Positions 7,295-15,529 of a stretch of 35,384 nt of DNA are shown here, piece after piece. The notes beneath the pieces were generated by a model. It saw only the letters and a program-made list of their open reading frames with translations. It did no database searches and was not told the DNA's origin. This stretch comes from Mycobacterium sp. PS03-16 (GTDB taxonomy: Bacteria; Actinomycetota; Actinomycetes; Mycobacteriales; Mycobacteriaceae), in contig NZ_SPQO01000043.1 of NCBI RefSeq assembly GCF_004570325.1, positions 1 to 35,384 on the forward strand, written 5' to 3'. The translations under genes and the position numbers were made by a program. The number at the start of each line of letters is the position of its first letter. Positions within the stretch are counted from its first letter, which is position 1.

Positions 7295-8047
7295 ATGGAG
7301 CCGGTCTTTCGCACACTGGAGTTCGTCGCCGAGGCCGTGACCAGGGCTACCGGAACCCGGATCACCTACGACGGCCTCGATCACATCCCCACCCGGGGTG
7401 GTGCGGTGGTGGCGATCAACCACACCGGGTACGTCGACTTCCTGCCCGCGGCGCTGGCGGCCAAGCACCGCGGGCGCCGGATGCGCTTCATGATCAAGGC
7501 CGAGATGGAGCAGGTGCCGGTGGTCGGCTACCTGATCCGGCACACCGGAACCATCCCGGTCGACCGGCGGGCGGGAGCCGGGGCGTACGCGCTGGCCGTG
7601 CAGGCGCTGCGGGCCGGTGAGCTGGTCGGGGTGTATCCGGAGGCGACGATCAGCCGCAGCTTCGAGCTCAAGGAGTTCAAGACCGGCGCGGCGCGCATGG
7701 CGCTCGAGGCGGGTGTGCCGATCATCCCGCTCATCGTGTGGGGTGCGCAGCGGGTGTGGACCAAGGATCATCCTCGGGCGTTGGGACGCAACCGGTTCCC
7801 CGTCAGCGTGCGAATCGGTGCGCCCATCCCGCCTGCCGGGCCTGCGCCGGACCTCGACGCCCGGCTGCGCGCGGAGATGACCGCGTTGCTGGAGCGCGTG
7901 CAGGCGGAATATCCGCACCCACAGGGGGCATTCTGGGTGCCGCGCCGGCTCGGTGGCGGCGCGCCGACACCCGACGAGGCCCGGCGCCTCGACGAGGACG
8001 AACTCGCCGAACGCGCCCGCCGGCGGGCGGAAGGCGGACGGCGATGA
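7295..8047 (+). CDS. PlsC-type acyltransferase (second of pair)
   Basis: A 250-residue paralogue of the preceding protein. HX4D is again H43 to D48 (NHTGYVD). The block GELVGVYPEATISRSFE is shared with the first copy, with KEFK and GAARMA following in both. The C-terminal endings also match in style (FWVPRRLGGGAPT against FWVPHRLGGSAPT). The pair therefore arose by tandem duplication, but divergence in the N-terminal 35 residues and the substrate-side loops suggests different acyl donors or acceptors. ATG at 7295 follows the previous stop by six bases. Likely role is phospholipid or triacylglycerol precursor acylation; exact substrate not deducible. Confidence 0.9.
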   Translation: MEPVFRTLEFVAEAVTRATGTRITYDGLDHIPTRGGAVVAINHTGYVDFLPAALAAKHRGRRMRFMIKAEMEQVPVVGYLIRHTGTIPVDRRAGAGAYALAVQALRAGELVGVYPEATISRSFELKEFKTGAARMALEAGVPIIPLIVWGAQRVWTKDHPRALGRNRFPVSVRIGAPIPPAGPAPDLDARLRAEMTALLERVQAEYPHPQGAFWVPRRLGGGAPTPDEARRLDEDELAERARRRAEGGRR

Positions 8048-8072
8048 CGACAACGGAAGGCGGCTCGCCGCG

Positions 8073-8888
8073 ATGACACTGCCGGCGATGATCGCCACGG
8101 ACGTGGACGGCACCCTGCTCGACGACGACGAGAAGGTGTCGCCGCGCACCAGGGCGGCGGTGCACGCCGCGGTGGACGCCGGGGTGCGATTCGTGCTGGC
8201 CACCGGCCGCCCGCCGCGGTGGGTGGCGCCGGTCGTCGACGGGCTGGGGCTGGCGCCGATGGCGGTGTGCGCCAACGGCGCGGTGATCTACGACCCGGCC
8301 GCCGACCGCATCGTCTCGGCGCGCACGCTGTCGACCGACGCGCTGCGGGAACTGGCCGACATCGCCGCGCGGGTGATCCCCGGCTCCGGGCTGGCCGTCG
8401 AGCGGGTGGGCAGTTCGGCCCACGATGCGGCGACCCCGCAGTTCGTCAGCTCACCGGGCTACGAGCACGCCTGGCTCAACCCGGACAACACCGAGGTCTC
8501 GCTCGAGGACCTGCTCAGCGCCCCGGCGGTCAAGCTGCTGATCCGCAAGGCCGGCGCGCGCAGTGCCGATATGGCGGCCGAGCTGGCCGGGCACATCGGC
8601 GCCGAGGGCGATCTGACGTATTCGACCAACAACGGGCTGATCGAGATCGTGCCGCGTGGCATCAGCAAGGCCACCGGCATCGACGAGCTGGCCCGGCCGC
8701 ACGGGCTGCGGGCCGAAGACGTGATCACGTTCGGCGACATGCCCAACGACATCCCGATGCTGCGCTGGGCCGGACACGGGGTGGCGATGGGCAACGCCCA
8801 TCCCGAGACGGTGGCCGCGGCCGACGAGGTGACCGCCCGCAACAGCGACGACGGGGTGGCGCGGGTGCTCGAACGCTGGTGGATGTAG
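8073..8888 (+). CDS. Cof-type HAD-superfamily phosphatase, Rv3813c-like
   Basis: A 271-residue cytosolic phosphatase of the Cof/type IIB HAD family, acting on small phosphorylated metabolites. Motif I is DVDGTLLDD near the N-terminus (Asp nucleophile and acid), motif II lies in ATGRPPRW, motif III is a Lys in ISKATGIDEL, and motif IV is GDMPNDIPML. A large type IIB cap lies between motifs II and III. Start is ATG at 8073; ATG at 8088 would also keep motif I. It begins 25 bases after the second acyltransferase and is probably in the same transcript. Its TAG stop directly abuts the TAG of the convergent amidase, with no intervening bases. Substrate unknown. Confidence 0.9.
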   Translation: MTLPAMIATDVDGTLLDDDEKVSPRTRAAVHAAVDAGVRFVLATGRPPRWVAPVVDGLGLAPMAVCANGAVIYDPAADRIVSARTLSTDALRELADIAARVIPGSGLAVERVGSSAHDAATPQFVSSPGYEHAWLNPDNTEVSLEDLLSAPAVKLLIRKAGARSADMAAELAGHIGAEGDLTYSTNNGLIEIVPRGISKATGIDELARPHGLRAEDVITFGDMPNDIPMLRWAGHGVAMGNAHPETVAAADEVTARNSDDGVARVLERWWM

Positions 8889-10502
8889 CTAGTGGCTGAT
8901 CGGGGCGCTGAAGCGCTCTAGCTGCACCGGCGGCGCGTCGGACGAGGGTTTGGGCAGGTCCACCGGAACACCGTCGATGACGCGGGTGACCGTGCCCTTC
9001 TGACGGTCGAAGTTCAGGGTGCCGTGCTGGAAGTTCTGCTTGATCCACAGCGGCTCGTGGATCTCGCCGCTGGTGGGCAGGCCCAACGCCCCGCGCTCGA
9101 ATCCCAGTGCGCCCCAGGCCTGGTAGATGGCGCCGGTGACGGGCGCCGCACCGCTGGCCGGTGACCAGTACATCGCGCCCTTCTGGAAGCGGACGTACCG
9201 GGCCCCGTCGGCGCCGTTGGTCTCCGGCGAGGTGGGTGCGCCCAGCGCGCTGGTGGGACCGCCCATCTTGGCCCAGCGGTCGAAAATTGCTCCGCCGCGC
9301 AGGCTTTCGGCCAGGTCCTCGGGTCCGGGCGGATCGTTGAAGCGGGCGGCGATCGCGCGCATCTCGTTCATCGCCGCGTAGGCGGCGTTGCCGGGACATT
9401 CGGTGATGCCGACGTCGCGGTGGGTGAAGATCGTGGGCAGGGTGGGGGTGGCGCCGCGCGGGAAGTGGGTGAACGAGCCGCCGGCCGAGGTCAACACCAC
9501 CGTGCCCAGCGGGTTGACCCGGTCCAGGCCGAGCCGCCAGCCCAGCAGGCGGCCGGTGGTGCGCAGCTGGATCGGGGTGGGTGGCACCACGTCGAAGTTG
9601 CCCATCATCGCCACACCCCATGTGTCGGTGTTGAAGCCACCGGTGTGCGACCCCTCGACCGGCCGGTCGACGCCACCGGCGCGGCCCTCGAAGACCTGGC
9701 CGTACTTGTCGACCAGGGCGTTGTAGCCGAGGTCGCACCAGCCCAGCGTGCGGGTGTGGTACTCGTAGATCGACCGCACCATGCCGGCCGAGTCCTGCGG
9801 CGCGTAGTCGTTGTTGCCCGCGGTGTGGTGGACGATGCCGGCGCGCACGGCGTGGTCGTAGCGGGGGGCTCCGCAGCGCATCGATTCGTCGGCGCCCCAC
9901 TGTGCGCGGGTGATGATGCGTGGGGGGACGCCCGGCGCCAGCACGGCGTTGGGGACGGGTGCGGCGTCCACCGGCGCTTGGGGCGGGCTGATCAGCACGG
10001 CGTTGACGTTCTGGGCGAACGGCTGCTCGACGGTGGCGGGCACGTAACCGAGGTCGGGTCCGTCGGCGGTCTCGCGGGCCGGCGCGGCCGGAGTGGGTGC
10101 GGCGCCGGCCGGGCGGGTGACCGCGATCTGCACGGTGGTGGTGCGTCCGACGAACACCGGGTCGGTGCCGCTGACCGAGCCGCTGCCCTCGCTGACGCCC
10201 TCGAGCGGTTCGGCGTCGTACCAGGGACCCCACGATCCGTCGTCCTTCTTCGCGCGGACGCGGGCGGTGGTGCCGGTCAGGTCGTCGGCGGTGAGCGCGA
10301 CCATCGAGAACGGGGTGTCCTGGTGGATCTCGCGGATGGTCTCGCCGCCGCCGAGGCCGTCGAGACTCTTCTCGGTGAGCACCGGCGCGGACGGCGCCGT
10401 GTCGTCATCGCCGGGCAGGCCGTTGATCGCCCACGGCAGCAGCAGCATCGTCGCCGCGACGGCGGTGAAGAAGACGGTGGGCGCTGGTCGACGGGACGGC
10501 AC
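8889..10502 (-). CDS. Secreted peptidoglycan amidase-like protein with LGFP repeats, Rv3811-like
   Basis: A 537-residue exported protein. The N-terminus has a short basic stretch and a hydrophobic segment (about 9-27), which reads as a signal peptide or membrane anchor. A central PGRP/N-acetylmuramoyl-L-alanine amidase domain starts around 200 with RAQWGADESMRCG, followed by a zinc-type VHHTAG (His about 225), GWCDLGYNALVD and THRDVGITECPGN. The C-terminal part has LGFP-type repeats (LGAPTSPE, LGFERGALGLPTS) thought to hold proteins to the cell wall. It should cut or bind peptidoglycan stem peptides in the envelope. GTG at 10502 has no ribosome site but a -10 box six bases upstream. From memory Rv3811 has the same position beside erp. 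Confidence 0.9.
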   Translation of the reverse strand: MPSRRPAPTVFFTAVAATMLLLPWAINGLPGDDDTAPSAPVLTEKSLDGLGGGETIREIHQDTPFSMVALTADDLTGTTARVRAKKDDGSWGPWYDAEPLEGVSEGSGSVSGTDPVFVGRTTTVQIAVTRPAGAAPTPAAPARETADGPDLGYVPATVEQPFAQNVNAVLISPPQAPVDAAPVPNAVLAPGVPPRIITRAQWGADESMRCGAPRYDHAVRAGIVHHTAGNNDYAPQDSAGMVRSIYEYHTRTLGWCDLGYNALVDKYGQVFEGRAGGVDRPVEGSHTGGFNTDTWGVAMMGNFDVVPPTPIQLRTTGRLLGWRLGLDRVNPLGTVVLTSAGGSFTHFPRGATPTLPTIFTHRDVGITECPGNAAYAAMNEMRAIAARFNDPPGPEDLAESLRGGAIFDRWAKMGGPTSALGAPTSPETNGADGARYVRFQKGAMYWSPASGAAPVTGAIYQAWGALGFERGALGLPTSGEIHEPLWIKQNFQHGTLNFDRQKGTVTRVIDGVPVDLPKPSSDAPPVQLERFSAPISH

Positions 10503-10508
10503 GGACCG

Positions 10509-10514
10509 ATGTTA
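10509..10514 (-). promoter_or_regulatory. -10 element, probable leaderless promoter of amidase gene
   Basis: Read on the minus strand the hexamer is TAACAT, preceded by CG and followed by six bases and then the GTG at 10502. This fits a TANNNT box placing transcription start at the start codon. The gene lacks a Shine-Dalgarno sequence. Confidence 0.45.
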
Positions 10515-10577
10515 CGTATGTGTCAGTTGTTACCCATGTTTCGACACGGCGGAATGGGGTAGGAAAATCCAACTGCA

Positions 10578-10615
10578 ACGGCACCGCAGAGCCGTCGAGG
10601 CTTCTGCGGTGCCGT
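10578..10615 (-). terminator. Intrinsic-type hairpin after erp
   Basis: Arms ACGGCACCGCAGA (10578-10590) and TCTGCGGTGCCGT (10603-10615) are perfect complements of 13 bp. Three more pairs (GCC with GGC) extend the stem past one bulged base and leave a 5-base loop. On the minus strand the hairpin starts 15 bases after the erp stop and is followed by GGATTTTCC. This is a good candidate terminator separating erp from the amidase gene. Confidence 0.7.
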
Positions 10616-10630
10616 CTCGCTACAGGTCTG

Positions 10631-11539
10631 TCACATGCCGGGGGCCGGCGGCGGTGCGGGCGCAGGCACGGGCGGCACCGCCGGCGGGGTCGCCGACTTG
10701 ATCGCGCCGGTGATCGCGGGCACCACCACACCCTTGAGCAGGTCGATCGCCTGTCCGGCGCCGAGCTGATTGGCCGCGCTCGACAGATCGCTGAGCAGGC
10801 CGCCGCTGGGCGCGGCCACCGGGGCGGCCGCCATCAGTGGGTCGCCGAGGATCGGGTAGGTGCCGAGCGCCGGATCGGCACCCAGCGGCGCCGAGATCGG
10901 GATCTCACCGGGGACGGGGAGCCCCCCGGTCGAGACCGGGGTGAGCGCCGGGTCGAGGCCGATCGCCGGCGTCGTCAGCCCCGGGGCGGTCAGGTCCGGC
11001 GTGGTCAGCGCGCCCAGGTCGCCGGCCGGGCTGGTCAGGCTCGGGCTGGTCAGGCCCGGGGTGGTCAACCCCGGATTGGTCAGGCCGGGGTCGGTCAAGG
11101 CCGGCGCGGCCGCGGTGACCGGCGGCACGCTCAACCCCGGTGTGCTGACGCCCGGCGCGGTCAGACCCGGCGTCGTGAGTCCCGGGGTGGTGAGGCCCGG
11201 CGCGGTCAGGCCCGGCGCCGTGAGTCCCGGCGCGGGGAGGCCCGGTGCGGTCAGCCCGGGGGAGGTGAGGCCCGGGGTGGTCAGTGCCGGCGGCGTGGCC
11301 GACGTGCCGGCGAGCGGCGGCAGCGTGATGCCGAACTGGCTCAGGCCCTGCGACAGCGCGGACATCAGCTCGCTCGGTAGGTCGGTGACCATGGCGGCCT
11401 GGACGAATTCGCGGTGTTGAGGCGCATCGGAGGACCCGGACAGCTGGGTGACGGCTACCGCTGCGACAGGACTTGCGACGGCCAGGGCGGCGAACGCGCT
11501 CATGGCTGTCGAGGCCTTGCTGCGACGTCGGTTCGGCAC
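10631..11539 (-). CDS. erp: Exported repetitive protein Erp (PirG)
   Basis: Erp is a secreted, surface-exposed mycobacterial protein linked to envelope integrity and virulence. The 302-residue product has a basic N-terminus and a hydrophobic signal segment (about 12-32). A conserved N-terminal domain (about 40-80, with HREFVQAAMVTDLPSELMSA) is followed by a central pentapeptide repeat region. Ten consecutive PGLxx or PGVxx units occupy residues 89-138, and further units lie at 151-170 and 181-190. A C-terminal region ends in a Pro/Ala tail. Length is close to the M. tuberculosis protein (284, from memory), and repeat number is known to vary between species. GTG at 11539 is preceded by GAGGAG at good spacing. 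It is divergent from glf. Confidence 0.95.
   Translation of the reverse strand: MPNRRRSKASTAMSAFAALAVASPVAAVAVTQLSGSSDAPQHREFVQAAMVTDLPSELMSALSQGLSQFGITLPPLAGTSATPPALTTPGLTSPGLTAPGLPAPGLTAPGLTAPGLTTPGLTTPGLTAPGVSTPGLSVPPVTAAAPALTDPGLTNPGLTTPGLTSPSLTSPAGDLGALTTPDLTAPGLTTPAIGLDPALTPVSTGGLPVPGEIPISAPLGADPALGTYPILGDPLMAAAPVAAPSGGLLSDLSSAANQLGAGQAIDLLKGVVVPAITGAIKSATPPAVPPVPAPAPPPAPGM
10970..11275 (-). repeat. PGLTx pentapeptide repeat array in erp
   Basis: The coding sequence has a 15-base period. Ten back-to-back units (11126-11275) start PG and continue L or V. Four more lie at 11030-11089 and two at 10970-10999, separated by degenerate stretches. The units are imperfect in DNA as well as protein. 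This is an in-frame coding repeat, expected to vary in copy number. Confidence 0.9.
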
Positions 11540-11797
11540 GGAAGTCTCCTCAATACATGGACTACAAGGGTTTGGTGCTCGGCTATTTCATCGGTCGTCG
11601 GCGGAACCGGACTCCTCGACAAGGCAGGCCCTGAACCGACGATTCGATGGTAAGGCTGTGACTGGTGTGCCTAGAGTGGCGATACTGAATCGTGAGCTAA
11701 TTGCGACCTGGCCGTCGGCACGCGGCCGCGTCCCGGTCGGCGACTGGCGGGGCAGCAAGTCGGGAGCCGGGGGTCCGGTCGGATACCCTGGCTGCCG
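11540..11797. promoter_or_regulatory. Divergent erp/glf promoter region
   Basis: This 258-base gap separates erp (minus) from glf (plus). On the minus strand a TACCAT box at 11647-11652 could drive erp with a leader of roughly 100 bases that includes the GAGGAG ribosome site. On the plus strand the glf -10 box lies right next to its start. No convincing repeat or operator was found. Confidence 0.4.
11784..11789 (+). promoter_or_regulatory. -10 element, probable leaderless promoter of the glf operon
   Basis: TACCCT, preceded by GGA, fits TANNNT and ends eight bases before the glf ATG at 11798. No Shine-Dalgarno sequence lies before the ATG. This would start the glf-glfT2-PAP2-ubiA-aftB transcript at or within a base or two of the start codon. 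Confidence 0.45.
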
Positions 11798-13024
11798 ATG
11801 ACGTCCCTATCTTCCCCGGTCCCGCCCACCGGCCGGTACGATCTCTTCGTCGTCGGCTCGGGGTTCTTCGGCCTGACGATCGCCGAGCGCGTCGCCGCCG
11901 AGCTGGACAAGCGTGTCCTCGTCATCGAGCGGCGCAACCACATCGGGGGCAACGCCTACTCCGAACCCGAACCGCAGACCGGCATCGAGGTGCACCGCTA
12001 CGGCGCCCACCTCTTCCACACGTCCAATCAGCGGGTGTGGGACTACGTGCGGCGCTTCACCGACTTCACCGGCTACCAGCACCGTGTGTTCGCGATGCAC
12101 AACGGCCAGGCCTACCAGTTCCCGATGGGGTTGGGCCTGGTGGCGCAGTTCTTCGGCCGCTACTACAGCCCCGACGAGGCGCGCGCGCTCATCGCCGAGC
12201 AGGCCGCCGAGATCGAGACCGCCGATGCGCAGAACTTCGAAGAGAAGGCCATCTCGCTGATCGGCCGGCCGCTCTACGAGGCGTTCATGAAGAACTACAC
12301 GGCCAAGCAGTGGCAGACCGACCCGAAGGAACTGCCCGCCTCCACCATCACCCGGCTGCCGGTGCGCTACACCTTCGACAACCGCTACTTCAACGACACC
12401 TATGAGGGTCTGCCCGTCGACGGCTACACCGCGTGGCTGCAGAACATGGCCGCCGACGACCGCATCGAGGTGCGCCTGGACACCGACTGGTTCGACGTCC
12501 GCGACGCGTTGCGCGCCGAGAGCCCGGACGCCCCGGTGGTGTACACCGGACCGCTGGACCGCTACTTCGACTACAGCGAGGGCCGGCTGGGCTGGCGCAC
12601 CCTGGACTTCGACCTCGAGGTGCTCGACACCGGAGATTTCCAGGGCACCCCGGTGATGAACTACAACGACGCGGACGTGCCCTACACGCGCATCCACGAG
12701 TTCCGCCACTTCCACCCCGAACGCGCCTACCCCACGGACAAGACCGTGATCATGCGCGAGTTCTCCCGGTTCGCCGAGGACGACGACGAGCCCTACTATC
12801 CGATCAACACCGAATCCGACCGGGCGCTGCTGGCCGCCTACCGGTCCCGCGCGAAGGCGGAGACGGCATCGGCGAAGGTGCTGTTCGGTGGCCGCCTGGG
12901 CACCTACCAGTACCTCGACATGCACATGGCCATCGCCAGTGCCCTGAACATGTACGACAACACCCTGGCGCCGCACCTGCGTGACGGTGCCCCTTTGACC
13001 CAGAGCGAGAGCGACCCAGCATGA
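11798..13024 (+). CDS. glf: UDP-galactopyranose mutase
   Basis: Glf converts UDP-galactopyranose to UDP-galactofuranose, the donor for galactan in the cell wall, using reduced FAD. The 408-residue product has the N-terminal dinucleotide-binding motif VVGSGFFG (18-25), the second conserved block ERRNHIGGNAYSE (near 47-59), RYGAHLFHTS (near 67-76) and PVMNYND (near 285-291), all typical of bacterial UGM. It is cytosolic and acts as a homodimer in the family. Length is about that of the M. tuberculosis enzyme. Its TGA overlaps the glfT2 ATG by four bases, tying production of UDP-Galf to the transferase that uses it. Confidence 0.97.
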   Translation: MTSLSSPVPPTGRYDLFVVGSGFFGLTIAERVAAELDKRVLVIERRNHIGGNAYSEPEPQTGIEVHRYGAHLFHTSNQRVWDYVRRFTDFTGYQHRVFAMHNGQAYQFPMGLGLVAQFFGRYYSPDEARALIAEQAAEIETADAQNFEEKAISLIGRPLYEAFMKNYTAKQWQTDPKELPASTITRLPVRYTFDNRYFNDTYEGLPVDGYTAWLQNMAADDRIEVRLDTDWFDVRDALRAESPDAPVVYTGPLDRYFDYSEGRLGWRTLDFDLEVLDTGDFQGTPVMNYNDADVPYTRIHEFRHFHPERAYPTDKTVIMREFSRFAEDDDEPYYPINTESDRALLAAYRSRAKAETASAKVLFGGRLGTYQYLDMHMAIASALNMYDNTLAPHLRDGAPLTQSESDPA

Positions 13025-14949
13025 GTGAGATCCCGACCGGTGCGCTGGACGCCGGCGAAACCCGCGCGGTGAGCCTGCTGTCCCGCGTCATCCTGCCGCG
13101 GCCGGGCGAGCCGCTCGACGTCCGCAAGCTCTATATAGAGGAATCCGACACCAACGCCCGGCGTGCGCACGCCTCCTCGCGGACCACGCTGGAGATCGGC
13201 GCCGAATCCGAGGTGTCGTTCGCCACCTACTTCAACGCGTTCCCGGCCAGCTACTGGCGGCGGTGGTCGACGCTCGACTCGGTGATCCTGCGCGTCGAAC
13301 TCGTCGGCAGCGCCCGCGTGGACGTCTACCGCACCAAGGCGACCGGCGCCCGGATCACCGTCGGCGGCGCCGAGGTCGCCGGCAGCGCGGCCGAACCGGG
13401 CGTCGCCGAGTTCGAGATCGACCTCGGGCCGTTCGAGGACGGCGGCTGGATCTGGTTCGACATCACCACCGATTCCGAGGTGTCGGTCCGCAGCGCGGGC
13501 TGGTATGCGCCCGAGCGAGCGCCGGGCCGGGCCAAGATCGCCGTCGGCATCCCGACGTTCAACCGGCCCGCCGACTGCGTCAACGCGCTCACCGCACTGA
13601 CGTCGGACCCGCTGGTCGACGAGGTGGTCGGCGCGGTCATCGTCTCCGATCAGGGCAACCGCAAGGCCAAGGACCACCCCGGCTTCCCGGCCGCCGCCGC
13701 CGCGCTGGGCGACCGGCTCTCGGTGCACAACCAGCCCAATCTCGGCGGTTCCGGCGGCTACAGCCGGGTGATGTACGAGGCGCTCAAGAACACCGACTGT
13801 GACCAGATCCTGTTCATGGACGACGACATCCGCATCGAGCCGGACTCGATCCTGCGGGCACTGGCGATGAACCGGTTCGCCAAGCACCCGACGCTGGTCG
13901 GCGGGCAGATGCTCAACCTGCAGGAGCCCTCCCACCTGCACATCATGGCCGAGGTGGTGGACCGGGAGAACTTCATGTGGACCGCGGCGCCGAACGCCGA
14001 GTACGACCACGACTTCGCGAAGTATCCGCTCGCCGACGACACCGAGCGCAGCAAGCTGCTGCACCGCCGCATCGACGCCGACTACAACGGCTGGTGGATG
14101 TGCATGATCCCGCGGCAGGTCGCCGAGGAGCTCGGCCAGCCGCTGCCGCTGTTCATCAAGTGGGACGACGCCGACTACGGGTTGCGCGCCGCCGAGCGCG
14201 GCTACGGCACCGTCACGCTGCCCGGCGCCGCGATCTGGCACATGGCCTGGAGCGACAAGGACGACGCGATCGACTGGCAGGCCTACTTCCACCTGCGCAA
14301 CCGGCTCGTGGTCGCGGCCATGCACTGGGACGGCAACGTCAGCGGCCTGCTCGCCTCCTCGGTGAAGGCCACGCTCAAACACCTGCTCTGCCTTGAGTAT
14401 TCGACGGTGGCCATCCAGACGAAGGCCATGGCCGACTTCCTCGCCGGCCCCGAGCACATCTTCTCGATCCTCGAGAGCGCGCTGCCCGAGGTGCGCAAGA
14501 TGCGCGAGCAGTACCCCGACGCGGTCGTGCTGCCCGGGGCCACCGCGCTGCCCGCGCCGTCGGGAAAGATGCGCCGCAAGACCAAGATCCCCACCAACAA
14601 GCCGGCCATCGGGCTGCGGCTCGCGCGCGGCGTGGTGCACCAACTCAAGAAGGAAGACCCCGCCCACCACGAGCGGCCCGAGCTCAACGTGGCCACCCAG
14701 GACGCGCGCTGGTTCCTGCTGTGCAAGGTCGACGGCGTCACCGTCACCACGGCCGACGGCCGCGGGGTGGTCTACCGCCAGCGCGACCGGGCCAAGATGT
14801 TCGCGCTGCTGCGCGCCTCGATGCGCCAGCACGTGCGGCTGGCCCGCAAGTTCAACCGCATGCGCCGCGTCTACCGCAACGCGCTGCCGGAGCTGTCGTC
14901 GACGCAGAAGTGGGAGACCGTTCTGCTCAACCCGCACGAAGTGCGCTGA
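13021..14949 (+). CDS. glfT2: Galactofuranosyltransferase GlfT2
   Basis: GlfT2 is the processive enzyme that adds alternating beta-1,5 and beta-1,6 galactofuranose units to the growing arabinogalactan galactan on the inner membrane face. The 642-residue product has an N-terminal beta-sandwich region (about 1-170), then a GT-A domain starting at IAVGIPTFNRP. The DDD metal motif is at 267-269 (FMDDDIRIEP), the catalytic-base region is WDDADYG (381-387), and H407 lies in IWHMAW. The C-terminal helical part has basic patches suited to membrane contact. Length matches the M. tuberculosis enzyme (637). It overlaps glf by four bases. An ATA codon and the perfect palindrome CTCTATATAGAG occur at codons 37-40, unusual for this GC-rich gene. 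Confidence 0.97.
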   Translation: MSEIPTGALDAGETRAVSLLSRVILPRPGEPLDVRKLYIEESDTNARRAHASSRTTLEIGAESEVSFATYFNAFPASYWRRWSTLDSVILRVELVGSARVDVYRTKATGARITVGGAEVAGSAAEPGVAEFEIDLGPFEDGGWIWFDITTDSEVSVRSAGWYAPERAPGRAKIAVGIPTFNRPADCVNALTALTSDPLVDEVVGAVIVSDQGNRKAKDHPGFPAAAAALGDRLSVHNQPNLGGSGGYSRVMYEALKNTDCDQILFMDDDIRIEPDSILRALAMNRFAKHPTLVGGQMLNLQEPSHLHIMAEVVDRENFMWTAAPNAEYDHDFAKYPLADDTERSKLLHRRIDADYNGWWMCMIPRQVAEELGQPLPLFIKWDDADYGLRAAERGYGTVTLPGAAIWHMAWSDKDDAIDWQAYFHLRNRLVVAAMHWDGNVSGLLASSVKATLKHLLCLEYSTVAIQTKAMADFLAGPEHIFSILESALPEVRKMREQYPDAVVLPGATALPAPSGKMRRKTKIPTNKPAIGLRLARGVVHQLKKEDPAHHERPELNVATQDARWFLLCKVDGVTVTTADGRGVVYRQRDRAKMFALLRASMRQHVRLARKFNRMRRVYRNALPELSSTQKWETVLLNPHEVR

Positions 14950-14951
14950 CC

Positions 14952-15485
14952 GTGGACCAGGAACCGCGCGGCGAAGAGGCCGCGCTGGTCGCGGTGCAGG
15001 CGGCGCTGGCCGACCGGCCGGGGGTGTTGACCGGCGCGCGCACGCTCTCGCACTTCGGTGAGCACAGCGCCGGCTGGCTGGCGGTCGCGGGCCTCGGCGC
15101 GCTGATGCAGCCGCACCGCCGCCGCGACTGGCTGGCCGCCGGTGCCGGCGCCTTCGCCGCGCATGCGGCGGCCGTCGCGATCAAACGGGTGGTGCGCCGC
15201 GAACGTCCGCACCATCCGGCGATCGCCGTCAACGTCGGTACCCCGAGCCGCCTGAGTTTCCCGTCCGCGCACGCCACCTCCACCACGGCGGCGGCGCTGC
15301 TGCTGGGCCGGGTGACCGGGCTGCCGCTGCCCGCCGCGCTGGTGCCCCCGATGGCGTTGTCGCGGTTGGTGCTCGGTGTGCACTATCCCAGTGACGTGCT
15401 GACCGGTGTGGCGGTCGGGGCAATCGTCGCCAAGGCCACCGCGCGGGTGGCCGACGCGGTCACCGCGCGGGAGGGAAGGCAGTGA
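14952..15485 (+). CDS. PAP2-family membrane phosphatase, Rv3807c-like
   Basis: A 177-residue integral membrane phosphatase of the PAP2 family. All three motifs are present: K78 to R85-P86 (KRVVRRERP), P104-S-A-H107 (PSAH variant of PSGH) and S137-R to H144 and D148 (SRLVLGVHYPSD). Four to five hydrophobic segments surround them. The family removes phosphate from lipid phosphates. Placed between glfT2 and ubiA, it is the natural candidate to dephosphorylate decaprenylphosphoryl-5-phosphoribose, the UbiA product, as suggested for Rv3807c; this is inference. GTG at 14952 lies 2 bases after the glfT2 stop. Its stop overlaps a 14-codon open frame that runs into the ubiA start. Confidence 0.9.
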   Translation: MDQEPRGEEAALVAVQAALADRPGVLTGARTLSHFGEHSAGWLAVAGLGALMQPHRRRDWLAAGAGAFAAHAAAVAIKRVVRRERPHHPAIAVNVGTPSRLSFPSAHATSTTAAALLLGRVTGLPLPAALVPPMALSRLVLGVHYPSDVLTGVAVGAIVAKATARVADAVTAREGRQ

Positions 15486-15529
15486 TGGCCGTCAGATGTG
15501 AGCGCACCGGCGGAACGGAGACGCGATGA
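15485..15529 (+). CDS. Possible 14-codon coupling or leader ORF
   Basis: ATG at 15485 overlaps the preceding TGA, and the frame MAVRCERTGGTETR ends in a TGA at 15527-15529 that overlaps the ubiA ATG as ATGA. It fills the only gap in this part of the operon. A ribosome finishing the PAP2 gene could re-start here and then hand over to ubiA. No ribosome site of its own is seen and it may be chance. Confidence 0.25.
   Translation: MAVRCERTGGTETR

Noticed and set aside
10970..11275. CRISPR array from regularly spaced repeats
   Set aside because: The 15-base period is an in-frame protein repeat in erp with no spacers, and no cas genes are present.
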